This document shows positions 48,100 through 56,969 of a stretch of 64,000 bases of DNA, piece by piece. The notes beneath the pieces were generated by a model, which made no database searches, had not been told where the DNA came from, and worked only from the letters and a program-made list of their open reading frames with translations. Where the stretch lies: the NCBI RefSeq assembly GCF_030247185.1, contig NC_080572.1, positions 125,986,405-126,050,404 on the forward strand, read 5' to 3'. This stretch comes from Malaya genurostris. Its lineage: Eukaryota; Arthropoda; Insecta; Diptera; Culicidae. A program made the translations under genes and the position numbers. Positions within the stretch are counted from its first letter, which is position 1, and the number at the start of each line of letters is the position of its first letter.

Positions 48100-48518
48100 C
48101 TTCTTATTGTAGTGAACAATAGCTAAAGTTTCCCAATCGTACAAAACCGGTTGCACATCGTCTATTTTAGTATTCACCGTTTTTTTGCTCAACGGCACAT
48201 ACTGTCCATACACAAATACTGGTTCATCCTTTTTGCGACCAAAAGCACATCCGCATGAATTGCGTCGTTTGCAGGTTTATTGCAGGATTACACAATATAA
48301 CGCTACCATTGGACAGAGAACCGTACGCTCGGAAGGATGAAACAATTGTTCACAAAATCATACGCCACGGAAAGGACCCCTTTTTTGACTGCCGTGTATT
48401 TCGAAAGCAAGGCACAGTTTTGTAGAGTTGTGAATTCAACAGTAGTTTTTAGGGAAAAAATGTCCCAACTAAACTTTGATTCCGTCACTAGACATTGAAT
48501 AAAAAGTACGTAGCGCAA
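48100..48518 (-). other. Unassigned coding-like minus-strand stretches
   Basis: Two adjacent stretches read like protein: 48303-48518 (MRYVLFIQCLVTESKFSWDI...) and, after a frame change, about 48100-48280 with NSCGCAFGRKKDEPVFVYGQ and DDVQPVLYDWETLAIVHYNK. Composition is balanced and not repeat-like. I do not recognise the family. It may be a decayed host or transposon gene. Confidence 0.25.
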
Positions 48519-49139
48519 TAGTCAATGATTCAGCTCTCTTGTCCATGTGAAAATTTGGTAGTACTTTTAAAATATTTCCGAATCAAGAGATGAAAGTTTT
48601 TTGAGTGGCTTCACTTCATACCGACTACCAAGACAATGCAATGGACTCATCAAATGGGCTTATTCCTAGCGAACTACACATAACTACCCGCAACTTCGAA
48701 TCTGGAAATCGGAGCCACAAAAAAAAATACAAATTAACTTTCTACCTCAAAAATACAAATTAATTTTCTATTTAACTTAAATCTACTCAGTCATATCTGA
48801 GGAAATAAAGTGATCATAAAAACACGCATACACGATTTCTATTCTCGACGAATTAACTCAAATTGTGTCAAAATGACCTTGATTGTAATTGCATAACCTG
48901 TCATATTAGAAAGGTAAAAAAGGTTATATGTTAGCGCAAATGTTACGTTTTAAGAGATGAAATCCAGTGATGTTCCTTGCTTTATCAATTAATTAACTAC
49001 ATCCATGACCAGGCTTCGCCAGTTACTCACTGGTTCTCTATACTGCACTTTCTTATTCTTACTAGATGAGATAATGCTCCTTTGACAATCGAGTATGTCG
49101 ATCTCAGAAGCAGTAAACTAAAGGGAAACTAATTCGATT
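48519..49139. other. Anonymous DNA with relic of dispersed element end
   Basis: AATTGCATAACCTGTCATATTAGAAAGGT at about 48888-48916 resembles the right end of the element at 20202-21052. No gene. Confidence 0.4.
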
Positions 49140-49224
49140 TTTTAAGTGTTTCTGAATAGCTGAAGCTATTTCTGGTGCAAACACCGTCTCCACATTCCGT
49201 CTTCTATCCGCATTTCGCCTAAGA
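49140..49224 (-). pseudogene. LINE RT relic, distal part (split by composite)
   Basis: The minus strand reads ILGEMRIEDGMWRR, the segment that follows RKVLRT in a well-known group of insect endonuclease/RT LINEs. The upstream half of the sentence (ERKVLRT) is 11 kb away at 60328, on the other side of the composite. A stop follows soon after, so the LINE was already a relic. Confidence 0.6.
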
Positions 49225-49226
49225 TA
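49225..49226. repeat. TA target duplication, left
   Basis: TA immediately outside the left 29-bp inverted repeat. Its partner is 60326-60327. Removing one TA and everything between restores a continuous reading frame in the flanking LINE relic. Confidence 0.85.
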
Positions 49227-49255
49227 AGGAGTGTATCGAAAATAAGCTATCCACA
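49227..49255 (+). repeat. Left terminal inverted repeat of composite (29 bp)
   Basis: Starts AGGAGTGTATCG and ends CTATCCACA. All 29 bases are matched by the complement of 60297-60325. Length and TA target fit Tc1/mariner-superfamily transposons. Confidence 0.92.
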
Positions 49256-49377
49256 TACATTTGGGTTGTACGCATGTATTTGTGATGGTTTTTTATGCTC
49301 AGATCGCAGCATGCTGTGCGTTTGGCTGTCAGCATTCGATTCTTTACTTGTTTGTGCGGTTGAAATTCTGCGTTTTC

Positions 49378-50235
49378 AAAAGGTCGCGTATTGAAAAGGA
49401 AGTAAAAATTAAAGTTCTGGACACATGGCTAAGTGAGAAGGGTATTACTATGCGAAAATTGGCGAAGCGGTTTGGAATTCATCATGCCAGTGTTAAAAAC
49501 ATAATTAATAAGTTTGGGGAACATTATTCTTAGGATGAGCTAGTAGGAAGAGGCAGAAAACCCGGTTCTTCCAACCCGAAACTGAACCAGAAAGTTGTAT
49601 CTCTAATCATGAAGAACAAATCAATGTCAATACGTGATTTTGCCAAAACAGCAGGAACGAGTGTCGGAATGGTCCAGCGTATCAAGAGGCGAAATCACCT
49701 AAAGACCTACAAGAAGCAGAAAATCTCGGAACAAAGTGTAAAACAGAAGAAGCAAGCAGCAACAAGGGCCCGGAAATTGTATTAGCGTCTTTTGCAGGGT
49801 CCGGATGCATGCATTTTGATGGACGATGAGACTTATGTAAAGGAGGACTCAAAAACCCTTCCAGGTCCACAATACTTTACTGTCGTTGTTGGGGAGGATG
49901 TGAGCGATGCGGACAGGTCGATTCAAGTGGAGAAACTCGGTCAAAAGGTACTGGTATGGCAAGCAATATGTTCCTGTGGTTTGAAGTCAACCATTTTTTA
50001 CACTACCGGAACTATAAATGCAGAAATCTATCGATCTGAGTGTTTCCAGAAGAGATTGCTGCCTTTATATAAGAAGCATTGTACACCTCCACGGTTTTGG
50101 CTGGATTTGGCGTCGGCTCACTATGCCAAAACCACTCTCAATTGGCTTGCGGAAAAGGGTATACATTTCGTTGAGAAAAATATCAATCCACCAAATGCGA
50201 TCAAAAGTTCGAACACTCGTGAAGGAATAACTTAA
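49378..50235 (+). pseudogene. DD37E-like Tc1/mariner transposase, broken
   Basis: One reading frame from RSRIEKEVKIKVLDTWL to a TAA at 50233, interrupted by TAG at 49531-49533 and 49783-49785. It has two HTH modules (ITMRKLAKRFGIHHASVKNI and MSIRDFAKTAGTSVGMVQRI) with a GRGRKPG linker, the first catalytic Asp in ILMDDETYVKED and the second in WLDLASAHYAK. The protein then jumps from NPPNA to a C-terminal-like SSNTREGIT, so the segment with the third catalytic residue (PELRPIE-type in the family) is deleted. Inactive; mobility of this copy would have needed transposase in trans. Confidence 0.85.
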
Positions 50236-50345
50236 ATTTCATCCGGTTTTCTTTATGCTCAAGTTTAACCTCGTACAATAAAGGATCAATTTTTAGTTTG
50301 AATAAAATATCGTTTTTTTCATAATTTGAAAGAAAAGGCTATAGC

Positions 50346-51144
50346 AGGATAAGCATGTGAAATCTGCCCCCAAAGGGAATTCATATTGTTATACCACATT
50401 CGAAAGGTCATAGACTGGAAACAATTTTCTCAAATTTTCAACCCTTTAACTGCCATATTTGCGGAGCTAGGGTGGTTCTATTAATTTTTTTTATTTGATT
50501 TTTTAAGAAACTGCTCCTCCGAAAAATTTGAAAAAAATCTGGTATGTTTAAGGCATTATGGGGATGCTTTACAATTTTTTTCAAAATTTTTGAATATGTA
50601 TTTCTTCCATTAAAAAATACTAGAAAATGTTGAAACATATTTTTTCCCTCTTCCAATTTTTGCACCACCCTGGATTTTTTAGTGAAAAATAAAGAATTTT
50701 TGAACATGTTAAAGTGGTATGTTTTCATATTTTTTAAAAATGTGGACGACCAAAATATTTGATTTTTTTCTACAAAATAATTAAAAGTCGACCATGCGTT
50801 CCATCAAGTTCTCTTAGAAGGAAACGCATGGTGCTTTGTTCTAGTAGTGTCTAGTGGTAGTCGACCATGCGTCACCGTCAAGTTCTGTTAAAAGGAAACG
50901 CATAGTGCTTTGTTCTAGTAGTTTATGCAACTCAAGCGCAGGGCTTAGAAATCAATGTAACGAAAAGGAGAAAATGAGTTTCAACCTTTGCATAATACAT
51001 ACACGATCATACTTCGAGTACAACCTAGAGAGCTACGAAGCAAGAACTTACTGGTATGTGGTTCATATATGAATGGTAGTAATATATGAACGTCGCGAGT
51101 ATCCCATATATGAAATTCGGTTATGGCAGTCAAGAACTAGAGCG
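50346..51144 (+). repeat. Left inverted arm of composite (~0.8 kb)
   Basis: Matches the inverse of 59573-60295 throughout, with scattered differences: GGATAAGCATGTGAAATCTG at the outer end, GTGGACGACCAAAATATTTG in the middle, GAACTAGAGCG at the inner end. It contains a 73-bp tandem duplication (50787-50859 and 50860-50932) that is single in the right arm. Confidence 0.88.
50787..50932 (+). repeat. 73-bp tandem duplication in left arm
   Basis: Each unit begins GTCGACCATGCGT and ends GTGCTTTGTTCTAGTAGT. The right arm carries one equivalent unit (about 59785-59865), so the duplication occurred after the arms formed, or was lost from the right arm. Confidence 0.8.
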
Positions 51145-51650
51145 AGTGTCAGTTTTTTACGTGTTGTTGATGGATGTAATGAAGGAATAATTAAAAGAAG
51201 AATGAAAATTTCATTACAGTGTCAAAAGTTATCATAAAGATATGTTATTGGGGGATGTATATAGTTTTCTGGAAAAATGTATGATAAGGATAAAGTTGGA
51301 GTTTTGTGTTTGAAAACGTTTTCATGGTTTGTAGACTGAGAGCGCTATATATTTTTATATTTATTCTAAAATTTGAAACAACAACAGATATAAAAAAATA
51401 ATGATGCGTTATTTTTCGTTTTTGAGTTATAACCTTTGCATAACCATGTCTATTAAAAAACTTGATTCGCTGAATCGATTTCTTTAATTTTTTGGTATAT
51501 TGTGTAAAAAACTCCGTACTTTCCAGAAAATATCTGAGAATACATAATTAACTCAGTAAGTGATTTTCACTCTCAATTAACTCAGTAAGTGATTTTCACT
51601 CTCAGAGGAACGCTTCCAGGTTTTTACAGGTTTAATATGGCCAAATATCA
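51145..51650. other. Unassigned DNA inside composite
   Basis: Anonymous AT-rich sequence between the left arm and the foldback element. It contains a perfect 29-bp tandem pair (AATTAACTCAGTAAGTGATT...) at 51546-51574 and 51575-51603. Confidence 0.5.
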
Positions 51651-51654
51651 TTAA

Positions 51655-52353
51655 GGCCATCGTCCAAGTACTATGCGCGCGGGTGGTTTTAGGAATTTTT
51701 CGATGGAAATTTTGAAAAATTTGATAAAACCAAAAACATACAGACCTTTGAAACACTTTTATCTATCTACAGGGTGAAAACAGCTGGAAAATTCGGAGGA
51801 TTTTCCGAGTCTTTACAAAAATAGCATTGAAAAAATGAGCTTTTTTTGGAATTTTTCACAATTATTTGAAAAAATAATTCGATGGAATGAAATATTTTTT
51901 TTCAAAAAAACCTTATGCTGGCAACAAGGATCACATTCGGAAACATTTTTGGAAAACCTTTTCACGCTTTTCATGGAAAATCAACGAATTTCATATAACC
52001 GATTTCGTGGAAATTTTTGAAATTCGTGGATTTTCTATGAAAAGCGTGAAAAGGTTTTCCAAAAATGTGTTCGAATGTAATCTTTGTATCCATCATAAGG
52101 TTTATTTGAAAAAAAAATATTATGTCATCGCATTATTTTTCCAGATAATTGTGAAAGATCACAAAAACACTCATTTTTCAGAGCTATATTTGATAAGACT
52201 CGGAAAATTCTCCGAATTTTCCAGCCATTTTCACCCTGTAGATAGATAAAAGTGTTTCAAAGGTCTGTATGTTTTTGGTTGTGTCAAATTTTTCAAAATT
52301 TCCATCGAAAATTTCCTAAAACCATCCGCGCGCATAGTACTTGGACGATGGCT
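51655..52353. mobile_element. 699-bp foldback element flanked by TTAA
   Basis: The whole element is a palindrome. GGCCATCGTCCAAGTACTAT at the left is mirrored at the right, and matching continues inward to about 51995 and 52025 around a ~27-base loop (AAAGCGTGAAAAGG-type core in both arms). TTAA lies on both sides (51651-51654 and 52354-52357). A TTAA target suggests a piggyBac-related MITE, although the terminal bases are not the usual CCC. The open frames at 51835-52249 are products of the palindrome. Confidence 0.85.
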
Positions 52354-53754
52354 TTAAGGTGAAATGTAGCGGAATGCGAAAATCGCGTTTTTGATCAATT
52401 ATTCAAAAACTAGACCGATTTTCGAAAAACCAAAAACACTTAAGTTTTCGAAATCAAATTTATCATAACTAAGTATTCTTAGAATTTTGAAATTTTGCTT
52501 TACCGAGCCGTAATTGGTTTTTGAAATGTATAAACGGTTACTGTTCCGTCCCACGGGGATGATTTTAGAACTGAAAAGTAGTGTTTGTAGCAGAATTTCA
52601 CAAAGAATCTGAAAATGCAACTCAAAATTATAAAATATTAGCTAAAACAACCGAAAATTTAAAAAGTTTCCAAAACTTCATTGCTTGCGCGCTGCTGTTT
52701 CGTATTGAGGTGGTGTGAGAAATGCACGGTGGGCCCGGTGGCATTATATCGTGAGCATAAATTTCATATATAATAATGACGCGAATTTATGCAGCATTGA
52801 GTTTTGTGTTGAAATAAAAACGAGTTGAATACAATAAAATGGGTATTGTAAGAAATCGTTTATTTTCTAAGTAACTGTCATTTATAATGCTAATAATGTC
52901 CAATTCTGTTGAGTTCAATACATTGATGTTGCTGAAGCAATAATGCTTAGCTTTGTAATATCGTAAAACCGGTATTATTTCAGATTGTAGCAGTTTTTAT
53001 AGCAAAACTAAAACTTCAACATTGACAAGCTACTGAATGAAATGAATACAAGCCAAGTATTATCGTTCATTAACCTGATATACAAACAAAGTGATAAACA
53101 TTGAGGGTCAGCTTCGAGCCAGTCAGCATGGAAAACTTATTGGAATTCATTGGTTTTTCAATTATTATGAATACAATGAATCAACGCTTGATTTTGCTTT
53201 CAAAATCGATTGAATAATAAGGAACTACGGAATAACTTTATATTGAATTTCGTGCCCCAAATATGTGCTTGAGAAACAGACATTTCTAGACTCATCATGC
53301 TATGTAATTCCGAAAGTCGCTTCCAAAAAAAAGTTAATGGTGAATACTTTTACGTAAATTCTATCTCATCGGCGGGAAGGGCCTGGTGAACGACTGGCAA
53401 AGATATCGAAAATACTTGAAAGTTCTCTTGTCTTCAATTGTTCTTTTGAAGGAGAATCCATGCTTGCTACTAAACTCAGGCATATACTTGGTTAGCAAGT
53501 TAGTCAATACAAATACATATAACCTCATGTTAATCATTCATAATTACTCATGATTTATAGCTCTAGTGTAAGAGTAATCATCACTAACAATAATGATTGA
53601 ATTAGCATATATTCAAAGTGTGAAGAATTTAAAAATCCATTACGTCCAGTCTTTTTTACAAGCCAATATAACGAGAGGTAAACCCACTGCGCTAAATCAC
53701 TGAAAAAAGTTCTTGTTTCTATGTGTCCGTTTTTCTTGGTACGCTTTGTGCGAC

Positions 53755-55812
53755 GCACAGTGGTCCAAAACTGGAAAAAGACGGTCAAAAGTCTGTACTG
53801 ACTTTCCCTGATTTTTAAGAGCTAACGTGTCTTCAAAGAAGTTTCACAAGATTATATTACGCTTCTTTTGAAAGTGGCACCTTAATTTTTGTTAAGGGGG
53901 TAGTACCAATTTCGAATAAAAACAATTTTTTTTTTCACTAAAAAATTTTTGTTTTCTGTCTCATTTTGAAGAAAAAAACATTTGAAATATTTTTGCTGAA
54001 GATATAAATAATGTAAAAAAAATATTTTTTGAGATATATTCACTTTATTTTAAACATTTTTTTTTTTTGGATTTATTATTACTCTATTACCTAAGGATCT
54101 ACTACAAAGAGCGCGTAAACACGCAAAAACAAGCAAGCTCATACTTGCACGCGCAACTTAAGCAAATTGATGTAATTTTTGTTTTGTTTACTTTTTGACA
54201 ATTAACAATATTAGAAATAATCTAAGTGGAACTCGATGCAATTTTTTAGGCCTTTTCAAAGTTAGTTTTAAATATTGAAAATCCGAAAAATTATCAAAAG
54301 TTCAACACATATGTTTTTCAAACAAAATATGAAAAAGTATTGTAAAAGTACAAACCTTTAGAGCAAATTCAGCAGCTAGAAGTTCTATATGGAAGATATA
54401 TAATAGAGCAGAAACTGGAACAAACGTATCCCCAGAAAGCCGTTCTAGTTTTATTTATTCCACCAGTTCTTCTGTCAAATTTAAAACTGGTCTACGATGC
54501 CGTTCTATTTTTTGTATATTTGCTCTTCAAGAGCCGAAAATCCGTTCAGCTTGTAGCTTGTTTCCACCTTACCAGCAGGGATGCCAGGTCATTTTTTCAA
54601 AAATCTGTGATCAAGCCAAAAACCTGTCTGAGCAAAATCTGTGCACGTTTCCTCGTTTCCATAAAAACTGATTTGAATCATTTTGGTAAGCAAAAAAAGG
54701 TCTCACTATTTCCTACCGCTCTGTAATTTTTGATGCTAAACTGTGATCAAAAATCTGTGATCGATTTCAGAAATCTGTGAAAATCTGTGCCATTTTTTAA
54801 ATCTGTGCAAAAGGTTGAAAATCTGTAAAACACAGAAAATCTATAAAACACTTTCTTAACCCATTCATGGTTTCAGCATGGCCATAGTGAAAATGAATCA
54901 CACGAATAGTACTCAGGATATTCTCATTGGAATATAAATTGGATTAGGAATATATTTTCCTATAAGTATTGTAAAAGTTTGCTGCATTAAGTTGCATATT
55001 TCGCTTCGGTACAAGGTTTCCTAGGTAAAAATAGGTAAAATGATGCATAACTTTTCAAGAAAAGAATAAACCTAGGCATTACCTTCTACAAAATTATAGG
55101 ATTTTATATTTTCTACAATTATTACAAACAAAGTATGTATAAAAAAATAACTTGAAACTAGTTATGATTAGAAAACTAGTTTTAAGGGGTTGTCATAATT
55201 CAATAACTAAAACTAACTTTGGAATGGCATAAAAAAAAAGTTCCACTTAGATTTTTGTTTATAGTATTGGGCATATCTTTTCCTTTAAATTTTGTAAAAA
55301 TCAGCTGCATAAAATTGCATATTTCGCTTTGGTGTGAGGTTTTATCATAGGTAAAAAAAAGGTAAAATGTTGTATAACTTGGCCAGGAAACAACAAACCT
55401 ATACACTACCTTCAACAAAAATATGGGATATTTTATTATCTTCAATTATTTCAAACAAAGTATGCATAAAAAAATAACTCGAAACAAGTTATAAATAAAA
55501 AACTGATTTTAAGGGGGTTGCCATAAAAACGCTTTGTATATCCGAAACGGTGCGACCTACACTTTTGGTATATTTGACAAAGTAAATTATTTTCAATAGT
55601 TCTAAAACTTTGTAGAAGAAAAAAAATTTCTATCTCTTCAGAAAAAAAAGTTATGGTTATATTTTTTGTCAAAGTAGGCCATGAACAATTAGGGATAGAA
55701 TCAAATTACGCGGTATATATTTGTGAATAATTTCTTAAAAACAACTATATGCATTAAAAGAACGGTTTGGCAGCTACTGATTTATGTCCACGTTTTTATT
55801 GATTCGAACCTC
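53755..55812. mobile_element. 2.06-kb insertion with 8-bp target duplication
   Basis: TGTGCGAC flanks it at 53747-53754 and 55813-55820. The paralogous empty site at 32667-32674 has one copy (inverse GTCAAACA, two substitutions). Eight-base duplications are typical of hAT and P superfamilies. The left end reads GCACAGTGGTCCAAAAC, with a hAT-like CAGTGG, but the right end does not mirror it. Inside are a GATGCCAGGTCATTTTTTCA region rich in AATCTGTG words (54578-54850) and a ~322-bp direct duplication. No transposase found. Confidence 0.7.
54935..55530 (+). repeat. ~322-bp imperfect direct duplication
   Basis: The order GCATATTTCGCTT, GGTAAAA-GGTAAAATG, CCTTC-ACAAAA and TACAAACAAAGTATG followed by TTTTAAGGGG-TTG recurs with a period of about 322 bases (GCATATTTCGCTT at 54994 and 55316). 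Both units are AT-rich and non-coding. Confidence 0.75.
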
Positions 55813-55880
55813 TGTGCGACGGTTCGTTCAACTGAAGCGGATAAAATTTTGCGCGCATTTTATGACGCTACATTTCACCT

Positions 55881-56420
55881 GAAGCTTCGTGATATGCTGG
55901 TGTCAATAAGAAAGATTTGGTCGTATTTTTGTTCAAATTGCGAACGGGAAGTTCTAATAAGGTAATATCATCAATCCTTGGATTAGAACGAGAGCAACAA
56001 GTATCGAAATATAGTAGCTCTATAATAGAACCTTTTGAGAAGGATGTTTTGCAAGTAATTTTGGATTTAAAGCTTTATCACGAGATGACCCAATTAAGAC
56101 ACACAGATCACAAAAAAGCTATTCAGGACCGTAATAAGTCTCATTTTTAAGAGCTTACAAGTGCTATATCGAGTACACTCCAAATTCGACTGGATATTTG
56201 GGAATCCAGCGCCGTTGCTGTGAATGCGCTATTGGCAATAGAACTGATGGTTGCTGTTCACACGAGACCGCCATTATTCACTACCTTTCCTTATGCTCGG
56301 TTTTTATCCAGAATTGTGAGACCGGCGGAAATATTGTCAGAAATGCTTGAATCAGAACAGCTACCAACGACTATCAATAAAAGAAGTGACGATGATAAGT
56401 CTATAGAATAAACGAAAATA
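55881..56420 (+). pseudogene. Internally deleted PIF/Harbinger (ISL2EU-like) transposase
   Basis: The N-terminal part reads DMLVSIRKIW, shifts frame, then FLFKLRTGSSNKVISSILGL and EPFEKDVLQ, as in the HTH region that precedes DDE_Tnp_4 domains. After a deletion the frame at about 56195-56290 gives QRRCCECAIGNRTDGCCSHE, a Cys/His cluster like that near the C-terminus of the same transposases. The tail YARFLSRIVRPAEILSEMLE follows a one-base shift. The catalytic DDE core is missing. Confidence 0.65.
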
Positions 56421-56523
56421 TTCAAAGAGAAAATGTGTGCTTTCAAATGGTAATGTATTTTTATATTTTTATAACATAACATATAACATTCCATTTCCTA
56501 TTTAAAAGAAAAATATAGTCAAT
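56421..56523. other. Short unassigned spacer
   Basis: AT-rich bases between the transposase relic and the first I-LINE insertion. Nothing recognised. Confidence 0.4.
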
Positions 56524-56534
56524 AATTCTAAGAA

Positions 56535-56949
56535 TTTTTTCGTGACTTTTCTTACATGAAACTTCTTAATCATTTCATAAAGACAATTGAAGTTTCAATT
56601 TAATAATTGACCCTTTTGAGTCTTAGTTCTGACTCCCACTGCGTCAATTAGTTCATCCAATAGCAAAATTTTATTAAAAATGATGTGCTGATAAAAAAAC
56701 TCCAAATAGGTTATAAAATCCACAACAAAATGTATAAAAATTTCAGCTTATTTTATAATTTATAGCAGTTAATCGTTTGGTTAAAATAATATGATATTTA
56801 AAAAATAAGAGGAATATGCTTTATTAAACTCAAATTGTTGTGACTATATTAGTATTATATTAGGATAAGAATTCTATGTAAAAGTGATGCTATGGCGAAG
56901 AACAACTTATGTAAATTGCCTTAAGAAATAAACGTATTTATGGAAAAAC
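56535..56949 (+). mobile_element. 5'-truncated I-LINE fragment 1 (3' end only)
   Basis: 415 bases holding the last residues of ORF2 (LNHFIK-like) and the 3' UTR up to GGAAAAAC. Near-identical to the corresponding part of the larger copy at 58913-59361. AATTCTAAGAA flanks it at 56524-56534 and 56950-56960 as a target duplication. Confidence 0.85.
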
Positions 56950-56969
56950 AATTCTAAGAAATCGATTCC

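Larger units (their letters stand above)
52357..55880 (+). mobile_element. Repeat X, long copy with short inverted ends
   Basis: Bounded by AGGTGAAATGTAGCG (52357-52371) and its exact complement (55866-55880). 52395-53746 and 55821-55880 match the inverse of the copy at 32607-34727. The segment 53755-55812 is absent from that copy and is a later insertion. No coding capacity was recognised in X itself. Its left end abuts the foldback element and its right end runs into a Harbinger-like transposase relic. Confidence 0.75.

Noticed and set aside
51835..52249. Overlapping 61- and 120-codon frames
   Set aside because: They lie in the two arms of the foldback element and are by-products of its palindrome.
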